Below are positions 1 to 9,848 of a stretch of DNA of 64,000 nucleotides, piece after piece. Made by a program: the position numbers and the translations under genes. Below the pieces are notes generated by a model. It was given only the letters and a program-made list of their open reading frames with translations. It was not told the origin of the DNA and did no database searches. This DNA comes from Streptomyces cynarae (GTDB lineage Bacteria; Actinomycetota; Actinomycetes; Streptomycetales; Streptomycetaceae): NCBI RefSeq assembly GCF_025642135.1, contig NZ_CP106793.1, positions 6,044,001 through 6,108,000 on the forward strand. Reading direction: 5' to 3'. The stretch's first letter is position 1. Each line of letters begins with the position of its first letter.

Positions 1-46
1 CCTGCTGCTGACGGGTGCCGCAAGCCGCTGGTTCCGCTGGGAGTAG
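1..46 (+). CDS. C-terminal end of an upstream membrane protein, probably an ABC-2 type permease (partial)
   Basis: Only the last 14 codons are present, in the frame starting at base 2, ending LLLTGAASRWFRWE and TAG at 44-46. Small hydrophobic residues followed by a basic and aromatic tail are typical of the end of an ABC-2 drug-exporter permease, which in Streptomyces often sits directly before a NarL-type kinase/regulator pair. The family is inferred from this tail and the context. The kinase start at 72 lies 25 bases downstream, so co-transcription is likely. Confidence 0.45.
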   Translation, partial: LLLTGAASRWFRWE

Positions 47-71
47 GAGCGGGGCCGTGCAGACTGGGGAC

Positions 72-1373
72 ATGACCGGGGCGGACACGCAGATCGAACG
101 GCGCTGGGAGCAACTGCACACCTGGGGGCCGTACGGGCTGCTCGGCATCGGCTTCGTCCCCGCACTCGCGACCGCCGACCCGCACGCCGGCCCGGCCAAG
201 TGGTACACCGCCTGGGCCCTGCTCGGTGCCGCGGTCGCGCTCCAGCTGTGGTGGCACAGCACCCGTCCCAGCGGGCCCGACCGGCGCCGGACGCCGTCCC
301 GGGCCGGGACGGCGTACTACATCGTCCGCTGGGCCCTCGCCTTCGCCCTCACCTGGCTCAACCCGTTCTTCGCCTTCTACGCCGCCGCCGGCTACATGGA
401 CGCCGACGAGACCCTCCCGGGCAGGTGGCAGCGGCTCGGACTGCTCGCGAGCGCGGTCACCGTGGCCGGCGCGCAGGCCGGTGGGATGCCGTTCGGCAGC
501 GTGGTCCAGTGGATCGTCTTCGCCGCCCTCCTGGTAGCCAACTCCGGCCTGCAGATGGTGGTCGCCCATCTCACCGAGCAGGAGACACGGCGCTCCCACG
601 AGCGCACCGAGACCATCGCCGAACTCGAGCGCACCAACGCGGCGTTGCACCAGGCCCTCGACGAGAACGCCGCCCTTCACGCCCAACTCCTCGTCCAGGC
701 ACGGGAGGCGGGGGTCGCCGACGAGCGGCGGCGCCTCGCGGCCGAGATCCACGACACCATCGCGCAGGGCCTGACCGGCATCATCGCCCAGCTTCAGGTC
801 GTGGCGGGCGCCCCCGACCTGGCCACCGCCCGCACGCATCTGGACCGCGCCTCGGCCCTGGCACGGCACAGTCTCGGCGAGGCCCGCCGCTCCGTGCACA
901 ACCTGGCGCCGGTGGCGCTGGAGAACGACGGACTGCCCGAAGCGCTGAAGAAGACGGTCACCGAATGGGGTGAACGGTCGGGCGTACGGGCGGAGTTCAC
1001 GGTCGTCGGCGCCGTGGAACAGCTCCACGAGGAGGTCGCGGCCACCCTTCTGCGCATCGTCCAGGAAGCCCTGTCCAACGCCGCTCGCCACGCCCAAGCC
1101 TCCCGCGTCGGCGTCACCCTCTCCTTCCTGGGCGACGAGGTCATCCTCGACATCCGCGACGACGGCACCGGATTCGAACTCCTCGGTCTCCCCGCCCGAT
1201 CCATCCCCCACTCTCGACTTCGCTCGAGCGGGGGGACCCCCACCGGCGGCTTCGGCCTCGACGGCATGCGCGCCCGCGCCGAACGCATCGCCGGCTCCCT
1301 CACCGTGGAGACCGAGCCGGGGCAGGGCACGGCGGTGTCGGCTCGCGTACCGTTGGTGCGCCATGACCGATGA
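72..1373 (+). CDS. NarL-family sensor histidine kinase
   Basis: Membrane sensor kinase of a two-component system. The first ~170 residues hold several hydrophobic segments (about 17-35, 45-62, 85-110, 125-165), then a coiled stretch rich in Glu and Arg. HisKA_3 dimerisation follows with the motif EIHDTIAQGLTG and phospho-acceptor H227, then HATPase_c with an N-box (LSNAARHA), a G1 box (DDGTGF) and a G2 box (GGFGLDGMRARAERI). ATG at 72 was chosen because codons before it, from a GTG at 15, overlap the preceding gene's end. The gene overlaps the response regulator by 11 bases, so they are co-translated partners. Between the G1 and G2 boxes the protein carries extra residues encoded by a dispersed repeat at about 1204-1242. 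The ligand is unknown. Confidence 0.88.
   Translation: MTGADTQIERRWEQLHTWGPYGLLGIGFVPALATADPHAGPAKWYTAWALLGAAVALQLWWHSTRPSGPDRRRTPSRAGTAYYIVRWALAFALTWLNPFFAFYAAAGYMDADETLPGRWQRLGLLASAVTVAGAQAGGMPFGSVVQWIVFAALLVANSGLQMVVAHLTEQETRRSHERTETIAELERTNAALHQALDENAALHAQLLVQAREAGVADERRRLAAEIHDTIAQGLTGIIAQLQVVAGAPDLATARTHLDRASALARHSLGEARRSVHNLAPVALENDGLPEALKKTVTEWGERSGVRAEFTVVGAVEQLHEEVAATLLRIVQEALSNAARHAQASRVGVTLSFLGDEVILDIRDDGTGFELLGLPARSIPHSRLRSSGGTPTGGFGLDGMRARAERIAGSLTVETEPGQGTAVSARVPLVRHDR
1204..1242 (+). repeat. Dispersed imperfect palindrome inside the kinase ATPase domain
   Basis: A C-run, then CTCTCGACTTCGCTCGAGC, then a G-run and ACCCCCAC form a hairpin-like unit. A very similar unit occurs inverted at about 25980-26015, upstream of gcvT. 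From memory, related C-run/TCGA/G-run units are common in Streptomyces intergenic DNA. Here it lies inside a gene and is read in frame as IPHSRLRSSGGTPT. Confidence 0.65.
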
Positions 1374-2004
1374 CGCCGTGATCTCCTTGCTGATCGTCGA
1401 CGACCACCCCGTCGTAAGGGACGGCCTGCGCGGCATGTTCGAGTCCGCGCCCGGCTTCAGGGTCCTGGGCGAGGCGTCGAACGGCGTCGAGGCGGTCGAC
1501 AAGGGCGCCTCCCTCGACCCGGACGTGATCCTGATGGACCTGCGCATGCCCGGCGGCTCGGGCGTGGACGCCATCCGGGAGCTGACCCGCCGGGCCGCCC
1601 GCGCCAAGGTCCTCGTCCTGACCACCTACGACACCGACTCCGACACCCTGCCCGCGATCGAGGCGGGCGCGACGGGCTACCTCCTCAAGGACGCCCCGCG
1701 CGACGAGCTGCTCACCGCGGTCCGGGCTGCCGCCGAAGGCCGTACGGTCCTGTCCCCGGCCGTCGCCTCCCGTCTGGTCTCCGCCGTCCGCTCCCCGGCC
1801 CCCGGCAGCGAGCCCCTCTCCGCCCGCGAACGGCAGGTCCTCGCCCTGGTCGCGAAGGGCACCTCCAACCGTGAGATCGCCCGCGAGCTGTTCATCAGCG
1901 AGGCCACCGTGAAGACCCACCTCAGCCACCTGTACGCCAAACTCGGCGTCAACGACCGCGCTGCGGCGGTGGCGGTGGCCTACGACCGGGGGATCCTGGG
2001 CTGA
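1363..2004 (+). CDS. NarL/FixJ-family response regulator
   Basis: DNA-binding response regulator of 213 residues, partner of the overlapping histidine kinase. The receiver domain (about 5-120) has the acidic pair VDDHP, phospho-acceptor D59 in LMDLRMPGG, the switch Thr in VLTTYD and the conserved Lys in LLKDAP. A LuxR-type HTH (about 148-210) has LSAREREVL-like LSARERQVLALVAKGTSNREIA and the recognition helix region ISEATVKTHLSHLYAKLG. ATG at 1363 is embedded in the kinase's last codons, implying translational coupling. Its likely target is the ABC transporter whose permease end precedes the kinase; that is inferred from position only. Confidence 0.93.
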   Translation: MTDDAVISLLIVDDHPVVRDGLRGMFESAPGFRVLGEASNGVEAVDKGASLDPDVILMDLRMPGGSGVDAIRELTRRAARAKVLVLTTYDTDSDTLPAIEAGATGYLLKDAPRDELLTAVRAAAEGRTVLSPAVASRLVSAVRSPAPGSEPLSARERQVLALVAKGTSNREIARELFISEATVKTHLSHLYAKLGVNDRAAAVAVAYDRGILG

Positions 2005-2028
2005 CGGCGGCAGAGCCCGGACAGGCCC

Positions 2029-4289
<2,261 letters not shown>

Positions 4290-4439
4290 GTACACGCCTC
4301 CCGCGGCTCGCGGAACGACGGGAAAACGGGTGCACGGCGTCCCGGCCGCGTACCTGATCCCGTCGTCCTCCCCCCTGTTCTGCCCAGTGCGCGGCTCGCA
4401 CTCACGTTTCCCGGGAGCGGCTGGGTCGTTGAGATCGTC

Positions 4440-5654
4440 GTGACGCACGTACACACGCGCGCGCGGCGCGCGGGCGCCGCACTGGCCGCGGCACTGACCT
4501 GGGCGGCCCTCCTGGCCGGCTGCACCGGCCATGGACTCGACGGCGTCTTCGGAAAGAATCCGGCGCCCGCGGACCTCATCCGGATCTCCCCCGACGACGG
4601 CAGCAGGGCCGTGCCCGCCGACCGGCGGCTGAGGGTACGGGTGGTGAGCGGCCGCCTGGAGTCGGTGACCGTCGTCAGGTCCCAGGACGCCCGGCGGTCC
4701 GCGGTCCCCGGCCGTCTCTCGGCGGACGGCACCGTCTGGGAGCCGGACGACCCCCGTCTCGCCCTCGCCGCCCGGTACACGGTCGACGCGGTGGCCCGCG
4801 ACGGTGGCGGCCGCCGCTCGGCCCGTCACGCGACGTTCACCACCTACGTCCCGGAGCAGCGGTTCACCGGGTACGTCATCCCGGAGGACCGCTCGACCGT
4901 CGGCACGGGAATGATCGTGTCCGTTCAGTTCGACCGGCAGATCGCGAACCGGGCCGCCGTCGAGCGCGCGATCCGTGTGACCGCCAGGCCCGCCGTCGAG
5001 ATCCGCCCGCACTGGTTCGGCAGGGACCGCCTCGACTTCCGACCCGAGCACTACTGGAAGCCGGGCACCCGAGTGACCGTCACCCTGCGGCTGCGCGACG
5101 TGGAGGGCGCGCCCGGGGTCTACGGACAGCAGTACCGGACCGTCGCCTTCACCATCGGGCGCAGCCAGGTGTCCCTCGTGGACGCGGCCCGGCACACGAT
5201 GCGGGTCCGCCGCGACGGCCGGCTGCTCGCCACCCTGCCGATCACCGCGGGCGCCCCGAAGACCACCACGTACAACGGGAAGATGGTGGTGATGGAGAGG
5301 CTCCCGGTCACCCGCATGAACAGCCGCACGGTCGGCTTCGGCGGCGAGTACGACATCACGGACGTCCCGCACGCCATGCGCCTGACCGAGTCCGGCACCT
5401 TCGTCCACGGCAACTACTGGGCCCCGGAGGCCCCCGGGCACAGCAACGTCAGCCACGGCTGCGTGGGCCTGAAGGACGTCAGGGGCGGCGGCTCCGACAC
5501 CCCTGCGGGCTGGTTCTTCGACCGCAGCCTCGTCGGCGACGTCATCGAGGTCGTGCACAGCGACGACAAGCAGGTCGCTCCCGACAACGGGCTCGGCGGG
5601 TGGAACATGAGTTGGAGCGACTGGACAGCGGGCGGGGCCGTCGACCAGTCCTGA
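4440..5654 (+). CDS. L,D-transpeptidase lipoprotein (YkuD family), first of two
   Basis: Peptidoglycan cross-linking enzyme of 404 residues, exported and lipid-anchored: short basic N-terminus, hydrophobic stretch and lipobox LLAGC with Cys28. Two Ig-like domains (about 45-250, with the conserved HWFGRDRLDFRPEHYWKPGT region) precede the YkuD catalytic domain (about 255-380), which has HGNYW and the nucleophile motif SHGCVGL. The layout matches actinobacterial Ldt enzymes that make 3-3 cross-links. It starts with GTG at 4440, 150 bases from the divergent glgX start. The next gene is a clear paralogue in the same orientation. Confidence 0.93.
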   Translation: MTHVHTRARRAGAALAAALTWAALLAGCTGHGLDGVFGKNPAPADLIRISPDDGSRAVPADRRLRVRVVSGRLESVTVVRSQDARRSAVPGRLSADGTVWEPDDPRLALAARYTVDAVARDGGGRRSARHATFTTYVPEQRFTGYVIPEDRSTVGTGMIVSVQFDRQIANRAAVERAIRVTARPAVEIRPHWFGRDRLDFRPEHYWKPGTRVTVTLRLRDVEGAPGVYGQQYRTVAFTIGRSQVSLVDAARHTMRVRRDGRLLATLPITAGAPKTTTYNGKMVVMERLPVTRMNSRTVGFGGEYDITDVPHAMRLTESGTFVHGNYWAPEAPGHSNVSHGCVGLKDVRGGGSDTPAGWFFDRSLVGDVIEVVHSDDKQVAPDNGLGGWNMSWSDWTAGGAVDQS

Positions 5655-5681
5655 CCGGCCCGGTGTCACGGGAGCATTCGG

Positions 5682-5700
5682 CGTTTCGAGCATCGAAACG
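5682..5700. repeat. Perfect inverted repeat between the two L,D-transpeptidase genes
   Basis: CGTTTCGA and its complement TCGAAACG are separated by GCA, 27 bases after the first transpeptidase stop. It has no following T-run, so it could be a weak terminator or an operator. The 351-base gap 5655-6005 also contains a hairpin TCACCC-GAAA-GGGTGA at 5789-5804 and the stems described next. Confidence 0.55.
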
Positions 5701-5930
5701 GACTTTCGCCCACGCCTTCGGCCACCGCCGTGCAACCTCAGGCCGGTGACAAGCATCAAGTGCTATGGAACGAAGATGTTGCCCGCGATCACCCGAAAGG
5801 GTGAGAGACCGGCTCAGCGGCACGTCAGGGGGCGCATCCGGCAGTCGGCGGTGCCCCTTCGCGCGGTCCCGAGTTGGGACTGAACAGTGACAGCGGCGGG
5901 GAGTCATCGGGCCGTGGCGTGTGATTGATT

Positions 5931-5986
5931 TGCGCAATGCGCGTGCGGGACGCGCTGCGCAGTGGGGGGCCTGAGGCGATCAGGCC
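5931..5986 (+). promoter_or_regulatory. Structured leader directly upstream of the second L,D-transpeptidase
   Basis: Two strong stem-loops lie end to end. At 5931-5961, TGCGCA, a 2-base bulge and GCGCGT pair with ACGCGC and TGCGCA around a 5-base loop. At 5968-5986, GGCCTGA pairs with TCAGGCC around GGCGA. The second stem ends 5 bases before the purine-rich ribosome binding site (about 5991-6001). The position suggests control of translation. I do not recognise a known riboswitch class. Confidence 0.45.
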
Positions 5987-6005
5987 GTGCGAGGGGAGAG
6001 GGAAC

Positions 6006-7235
6006 GTGAACGGGCGACCCATATCGGGCGCGTCGACCGGTGCGCGGGGACGTGGTGGCAAGAGTTTCTCGGCGCTGATACTCGGCGCCCTCCTGCTGAC
6101 CGTCACCGCGTGCGGTGGGGGAGGGGGAGACGGTGACGCCAAGGACAAGGACTCCGGCAAGGCGGCGGCCAAGCAGTCGCAGGCCGTCGTCACCATAGCC
6201 CCGAAGGACGGCGCCAAGGGAGTGGACACCGGCGGCGCCCTCAAGGTGACCGCGGCCAAGGGCACACTCAGCCAGGTCAGGGTCGAGGACCCCAAGGGCC
6301 GCGAGATCGCCGGGACCATCACCGGCGGGGGTGCCTCCTGGACCCCGTCGACCCACCTCGCCGCGGCCACCACGTACAAGGTCCACGCGGTCGCCAAGGA
6401 CGCGTCGGGCCTCGCCGCCACCGCGGACTCCTCGTTCACCACGCTCACTCCGAAGAACACCTTCGTCGGCGTCTACACGCCCGACAACGGCTCCACCGTC
6501 GGCGTCGGCATGCCGTTCTCGGTCCGGTTCAGCCGGGGCATCACCCACCCGGCCGACGTCGAGAAGGCCATCACCATCAAGACCGAGCCCGCCGTCGAGG
6601 TCCGCGGCCACTGGTTCGGCAACGACCGCCTCGACTTCCGGCCCGAGGACTACTGGAAGCCCGGCACCAAGGTCACCGTGAACCTGAACCTCGACGGGGT
6701 CGAGGGCCGCCCCGGCGTCTACGGCGAGCAGGCCAGGACGGTGAGCTTCACCATCGGCCGCAGCCAGGTCTCCACCGTGGACGCCAAGGCGCACACGATG
6801 GTCGTCAAGCAGGACGGCAAGGTCGTCAAGACCCTCGCGGTCACCACGGGCAAGCCCGGCTACGACACCTGGAACGGCCAGATGGTCATCAGCGAGCGCC
6901 AGGTGGTGACCCGGATGAACGGCGAAACGGTCGGCTACGGCGGCGAGTACGACATCAAGGACGTGCCGCACGCCCAGCGCCTGACCGACTCCGGCACCTT
7001 CATCCACGGCAACTACTGGGGCGGCGACGCCTTCGGCAACTACAACGCCAGCCACGGCTGCGTCGGCCTGCGCGATGTGAAGGGCGGCTACGACAGCTCG
7101 GTGGCGGCCGCCTGGTTCTACAACCACTCGATGCTCGGTGACGTCGTCATCGTGAAGAACTCCCACGACGCCACGGTCGCGCCCGACAACGGGCTCAACG
7201 GCTGGAACATGCCCTGGGACCAGTGGATCAAGTAA
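6006..7235 (+). CDS. L,D-transpeptidase lipoprotein (YkuD family), second of two
   Basis: Paralogue of the preceding gene, 409 residues from GTG 6006. That start has GAGGGGAGAGG just upstream and gives a good lipoprotein signal with lipobox TVTAC and Cys36, so the ATG further upstream is rejected. A Gly-rich and Lys/Asp-rich linker follows, then two Ig-like domains (including HWFGNDRLDFRPEDYWKPGT) and the YkuD domain with HGNYWGGDAFGNYNASHGC, whose Cys is the nucleophile. It is expected to form 3-3 cross-links in peptidoglycan outside the membrane. A perfect terminator hairpin follows. Confidence 0.93.
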   Translation: MNGRPISGASTGARGRGGKSFSALILGALLLTVTACGGGGGDGDAKDKDSGKAAAKQSQAVVTIAPKDGAKGVDTGGALKVTAAKGTLSQVRVEDPKGREIAGTITGGGASWTPSTHLAAATTYKVHAVAKDASGLAATADSSFTTLTPKNTFVGVYTPDNGSTVGVGMPFSVRFSRGITHPADVEKAITIKTEPAVEVRGHWFGNDRLDFRPEDYWKPGTKVTVNLNLDGVEGRPGVYGEQARTVSFTIGRSQVSTVDAKAHTMVVKQDGKVVKTLAVTTGKPGYDTWNGQMVISERQVVTRMNGETVGYGGEYDIKDVPHAQRLTDSGTFIHGNYWGGDAFGNYNASHGCVGLRDVKGGYDSSVAAAWFYNHSMLGDVVIVKNSHDATVAPDNGLNGWNMPWDQWIK

Positions 7236-7253
7236 CGGCCGATCCGCAGTGAC

Positions 7254-7293
7254 CGGGCCCGGTGTGCCGCTGTGAGCGAGCACACCGGGCCCG
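7254..7293 (+). terminator. Intrinsic-type terminator after the second L,D-transpeptidase
   Basis: CGGGCCCGGTGTG at 7254-7266 pairs perfectly with CACACCGGGCCCG at 7281-7293 around a 14-base loop, followed by TTGTCGTT. The 13-bp GC-rich stem ends 19 bases after the stop codon. It has no long T-run, as is common in Streptomyces. Confidence 0.8.
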
Positions 7294-7322
7294 TTGTCGT
7301 TAGTCCCCGTTAACCTCCTCCC

Positions 7323-8090
7323 ATGACTGTGCATCTCGAAGTCGCCGAGGGCGTGGGCACCCTCCGCCTGGACCGCCCGCCGATGAACGCGCTGGACGTC
7401 GCCACCCAGGACCGGCTCAAGGAACTCGCCGAGGAGATCACGCGCCGCGAGGACGTGCGCGCGGTGGTCCTCTACGGCGGAGAGAAGGTGTTCGCCGCGG
7501 GCGCGGACATCAAGGAGATGCAGGGCATGGACCACACCGCGATGGTGCTGCGCTCCCGCGCCCTGCAGGACTCCTTCACCGCTGTCGCCCGCATCCCGAA
7601 GCCCGTCGTCGCCGCCGTCACCGGCTACGCCCTGGGTGGCGGCTGCGAGCTGGCGCTGTGCGCGGACTACCGCATCGCCGGCGAGAACGCCAAGCTCGGG
7701 CAGCCGGAGATCCTGCTCGGCCTCATCCCCGGCGCGGGCGGCACGCAGCGGCTGGCCCGGCTGATCGGCCCGTCCAAGGCCAAGGACCTGATCTTCACGG
7801 GGCGCCAGGTGAAGGCGGACGAGGCGCTGAGGCTGGGCCTGGTCGACCGGGTCGTCCCGGCCGAGCAGGTGTACGCCGAGGCGCACGCCTGGGCCGCGAA
7901 GCTCGCCCAGGGCCCGGCGATCGCGCTGCGTGCGGCCAAGGAGTCGATCGACACGGGTCTGGAGACGGACATCGAGACCGGTCTCGCGGTCGAACGCAAC
8001 TGGTTCGCGGGCCTGTTCGCGACGGAGGACCGCGAGCGGGGGATGCGCAGCTTCGTGGAGGAGGGGCCGGGCAAGGCGAAGTTCGTGTGA
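7323..8090 (+). CDS. Enoyl-CoA hydratase/isomerase family protein
   Basis: Crotonase-fold enzyme of 255 residues. It has the oxyanion-hole segment AAGADIKEM, the Gly-rich LGGGCELAL with one catalytic Glu, and PEILLGLIPGAGGTQRL with the second Glu and the GAGGTQRL signature. Both glutamates of genuine hydratases are present, so it is likely a short-chain enoyl-CoA hydratase of fatty acid oxidation or a related acyl-CoA pathway in the cytoplasm. The substrate cannot be read from sequence. ATG 7323 lies a few bases after TAACCT, which could be a -10 box giving a leaderless transcript. Confidence 0.92.
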   Translation: MTVHLEVAEGVGTLRLDRPPMNALDVATQDRLKELAEEITRREDVRAVVLYGGEKVFAAGADIKEMQGMDHTAMVLRSRALQDSFTAVARIPKPVVAAVTGYALGGGCELALCADYRIAGENAKLGQPEILLGLIPGAGGTQRLARLIGPSKAKDLIFTGRQVKADEALRLGLVDRVVPAEQVYAEAHAWAAKLAQGPAIALRAAKESIDTGLETDIETGLAVERNWFAGLFATEDRERGMRSFVEEGPGKAKFV

Positions 8091-8199
8091 GGACCCACCT
8101 GGAAGGCGTAACGTGAGCATTGTTCAGCAAGTCCCGCTGGTCCATGCACAGTTGACGCCGCGTCCGTTTTCGTGTCCCTCGATGGGGCGGATTATGGAA

Positions 8200-8220
8200 G
8201 CCTTAAGGCAACCTTAAGGC
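8200..8220. promoter_or_regulatory. Paired CCTTAAGG sites
   Basis: Two copies of the 8-bp palindrome CCTTAAGG (8201-8208, 8212-8219), eleven bases apart, together form a larger inverted repeat with GCC/GGC ends. AT-rich palindromes one helical turn apart stand out in this GC-rich DNA and could be a regulator site. They abut the structured element at 8218-8292. Confidence 0.35.
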
Positions 8221-8292
8221 TGTCGCGCCGGCCTCGCCCGGCGATTGCCCCCAACTGGCTCGTTTCCGCAGGTCAGTTGGGGTGCGACAGCC
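8218..8292 (+). ncRNA. Candidate structured RNA element (three-way junction) of unknown class
   Basis: GGCTGTCGC (8218-8226) pairs perfectly with GCGACAGCC (8284-8292). Inside lie a small hairpin GCCGG/CCGGC (8227-8231, 8238-8242) and a perfect 9-bp stem CCCCAACTG/CAGTTGGGG (8249-8257, 8274-8282) with a 16-base loop. The 313-base gap 8091-8403 has no convincing gene, so this could be a leader of the gene at 8404 or a terminator region of the hydratase. It is not a tRNA: there is no T-arm and no CCA-like end. Confidence 0.4.
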
Positions 8293-8403
8293 CCTGGATT
8301 GCGATTGGCATATGCCGGTCGAATGGTGAGGAATGTGTGCTTCCGGGGGGCGTATTCCGTCGTAACGACCCCGAGCCCCCCGTTGGACGGCCATGATGGG
8401 TCC

Positions 8404-8907
8404 ATGGCGGGGCTGGAGGGTATGGAGCCGCCGCGGCGGCACGGGGGTGCCACCGCGGCACGCTGGTCGCCTGCGATCGAGGACGAACAGGCGCTCAAGG
8501 CGCTGGAGTTGTACGGAAACCCCGCCGAGGCCGATGTGCCGCTGCCGTCCCGGCCCGAATCCGCCGCCACCGCGCGCAGGCTCGCCCAGGTCGTGATCCT
8601 GCGGCAGTGGGGGCTCGGCCCGCGCATGACCGAGGACGCCGTCCTGCTCGTCTCCGAACTCGTCGGGAACGCCGTACGGCACACCGGCGCCCGCGTCTTC
8701 GGATTACGGATGCGGCGGCGCCGCGGCTGGATCCGCATCGAGGTCCGCGATCCCTCCCGCGGACTGCCCTGCCTGATGCCCGTACAGGAACTGGACCTCA
8801 GCGGCCGTGGCCTGTTCCTCGTCGACAAACTCGCCGACCGCTGGGGCGTCGACCTGCTGCCGCGCGGCAAGACCACCTGGTTCGAGATGCGGGTCGCCGA
8901 CCGGTGA
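8404..8907 (+). CDS. RsbW-like ATP-binding protein (HATPase_c anti-sigma type)
   Basis: Small single-domain GHKL ATPase of 167 residues. It has the N-box LLVSELVGNAVRHTG and a G-box (DLSGRGLFLVDKLADRWGVD), then GKTTWFEMR at the end, the arrangement of Streptomyces RsbW/SpoIIAB-like proteins that bind sigma factors or anti-anti-sigma partners. ATG 8404 (AGLEGMEPP...) is taken as the start; an upstream ATG at 8323 in frame is possible. No sigma factor or antagonist is adjacent, so its partner is unknown. Confidence 0.85.
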   Translation: MAGLEGMEPPRRHGGATAARWSPAIEDEQALKALELYGNPAEADVPLPSRPESAATARRLAQVVILRQWGLGPRMTEDAVLLVSELVGNAVRHTGARVFGLRMRRRRGWIRIEVRDPSRGLPCLMPVQELDLSGRGLFLVDKLADRWGVDLLPRGKTTWFEMRVADR

Positions 8908-8969
8908 CCGCGACCCGCCCCTTCCAGGAAAAGGTCAAATCGTCGATTTCAGCATCAACCCGTCCTTAA

Positions 8970-9848
8970 ATGGGGAGAGTGACCACCCCCGTCCCTCCCC
9001 CCTCGTCCGACCCGGAGACCGACCGCGGGACCGACCGCGAGACGGACACCGCGAGCACGGCGCCCGGCCGCCGCGCGGCACTGCGCGCGGGCGCGGGGCT
9101 CGCCGCCGCCGGTGCCCTCGCCGCCGCCTGTTCCCCAGGCGACACCGTCGTCCACCGGGCCCTCTCGTCCCGCGCCACCGGAACCCCGCGCTCCGCCACC
9201 GGATCCCGCGTCCCGGTCGCCACACCGGACCCGCGCTCCTTCCCGGGCCTGCCCGCCCAGATCACGAGCGGTCCACGCAACCGCCCCCGGGTCGCGCTCA
9301 CCTTCCACGGCCAGGGCGACCCCTCCTACGCCAAGGCGATCCTCGATGCGGCCGAGAAGGCGGGCGCCAGGGTCACCGTCCTCGCGGTCGGCACCTGGCT
9401 CGACGAACACCCCGAGGTCGCCGGCCGCATCATCGAGGGCGGTCACGACATCGGCAACCACACCCTGCGCCACCTCGACATCAACAGCATGTCCGAGCAG
9501 CAGGCGTTCGCCGAGATCAAGGGATGCGCCGAGCGGCTGCGGCACCTCACCGGGGGCATCGGCGCCTGGTTCCGACCGTCCCAGGCGCAGCGCGCCACGC
9601 CGCTCGTCGAACGCCTGGCCCGCCGCGCGGGCTATCCGCACATCTTGTCGTACGACGTCGACTCGCTCGACTACACCTCACCGGGCGCCGCCGCCGTCAC
9701 CCGCAAGGTCACCGACGACATCCGCAACGGATCGGTGGTGAGCCTGCACTTCGGGTACCCGGACACGGTCGCCGCCGTCCCCGACATCCTGCACGCCCTC
9801 AAAGACCGCGGCCTCGCCGCGGTGACCACCACGGAGCTGCTGAGCTGA
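8970..9848 (+). CDS. Polysaccharide deacetylase family (NodB-like) exported protein with altered catalytic motif
   Basis: NodB-fold protein of up to 292 residues. The N-terminus has RRAALRAGAGLAAAGALAAAC: twin arginine, hydrophobic stretch and a lipobox-like Cys, so it is likely exported and anchored. Motif 2 (HTLRH) is intact and provides metal-binding histidines; RPSQ and LHFG resemble motifs 3 and 5. Motif 1, normally TFDDG with the catalytic base and metal Asp, is TFHGQGD here, so ordinary deacetylase activity is doubtful. ATG 8970 or GTG 8979 could start it; neither has a well-spaced ribosome site. Its stop TGA overlaps the ATG of the next gene (TGATG), indicating coupling. Confidence 0.85.
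   Translation: MGRVTTPVPPPSSDPETDRGTDRETDTASTAPGRRAALRAGAGLAAAGALAAACSPGDTVVHRALSSRATGTPRSATGSRVPVATPDPRSFPGLPAQITSGPRNRPRVALTFHGQGDPSYAKAILDAAEKAGARVTVLAVGTWLDEHPEVAGRIIEGGHDIGNHTLRHLDINSMSEQQAFAEIKGCAERLRHLTGGIGAWFRPSQAQRATPLVERLARRAGYPHILSYDVDSLDYTSPGAAAVTRKVTDDIRNGSVVSLHFGYPDTVAAVPDILHALKDRGLAAVTTTELLS

Noticed and set aside
4290..5759. Long minus-strand frame opposite the first L,D-transpeptidase.
   Set aside because: Only its last part (from 4289 down) is the real GlgX N-terminus. The rest mirrors the transpeptidase gene and has no protein-like features.
5904..8120. Very long minus-strand frame opposite the second L,D-transpeptidase and hydratase.
   Set aside because: It is a by-product of GC-rich codon bias; composition is Asp/Val/Gly/Arg-rich with no motif, and the plus-strand genes are certain.
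8218..8292. Possible tRNA because of the 75-base cloverleaf-like pairing.
   Set aside because: There is no T-arm consensus, no anticodon arm of the right size and a 9-bp rather than 7-bp closing stem.
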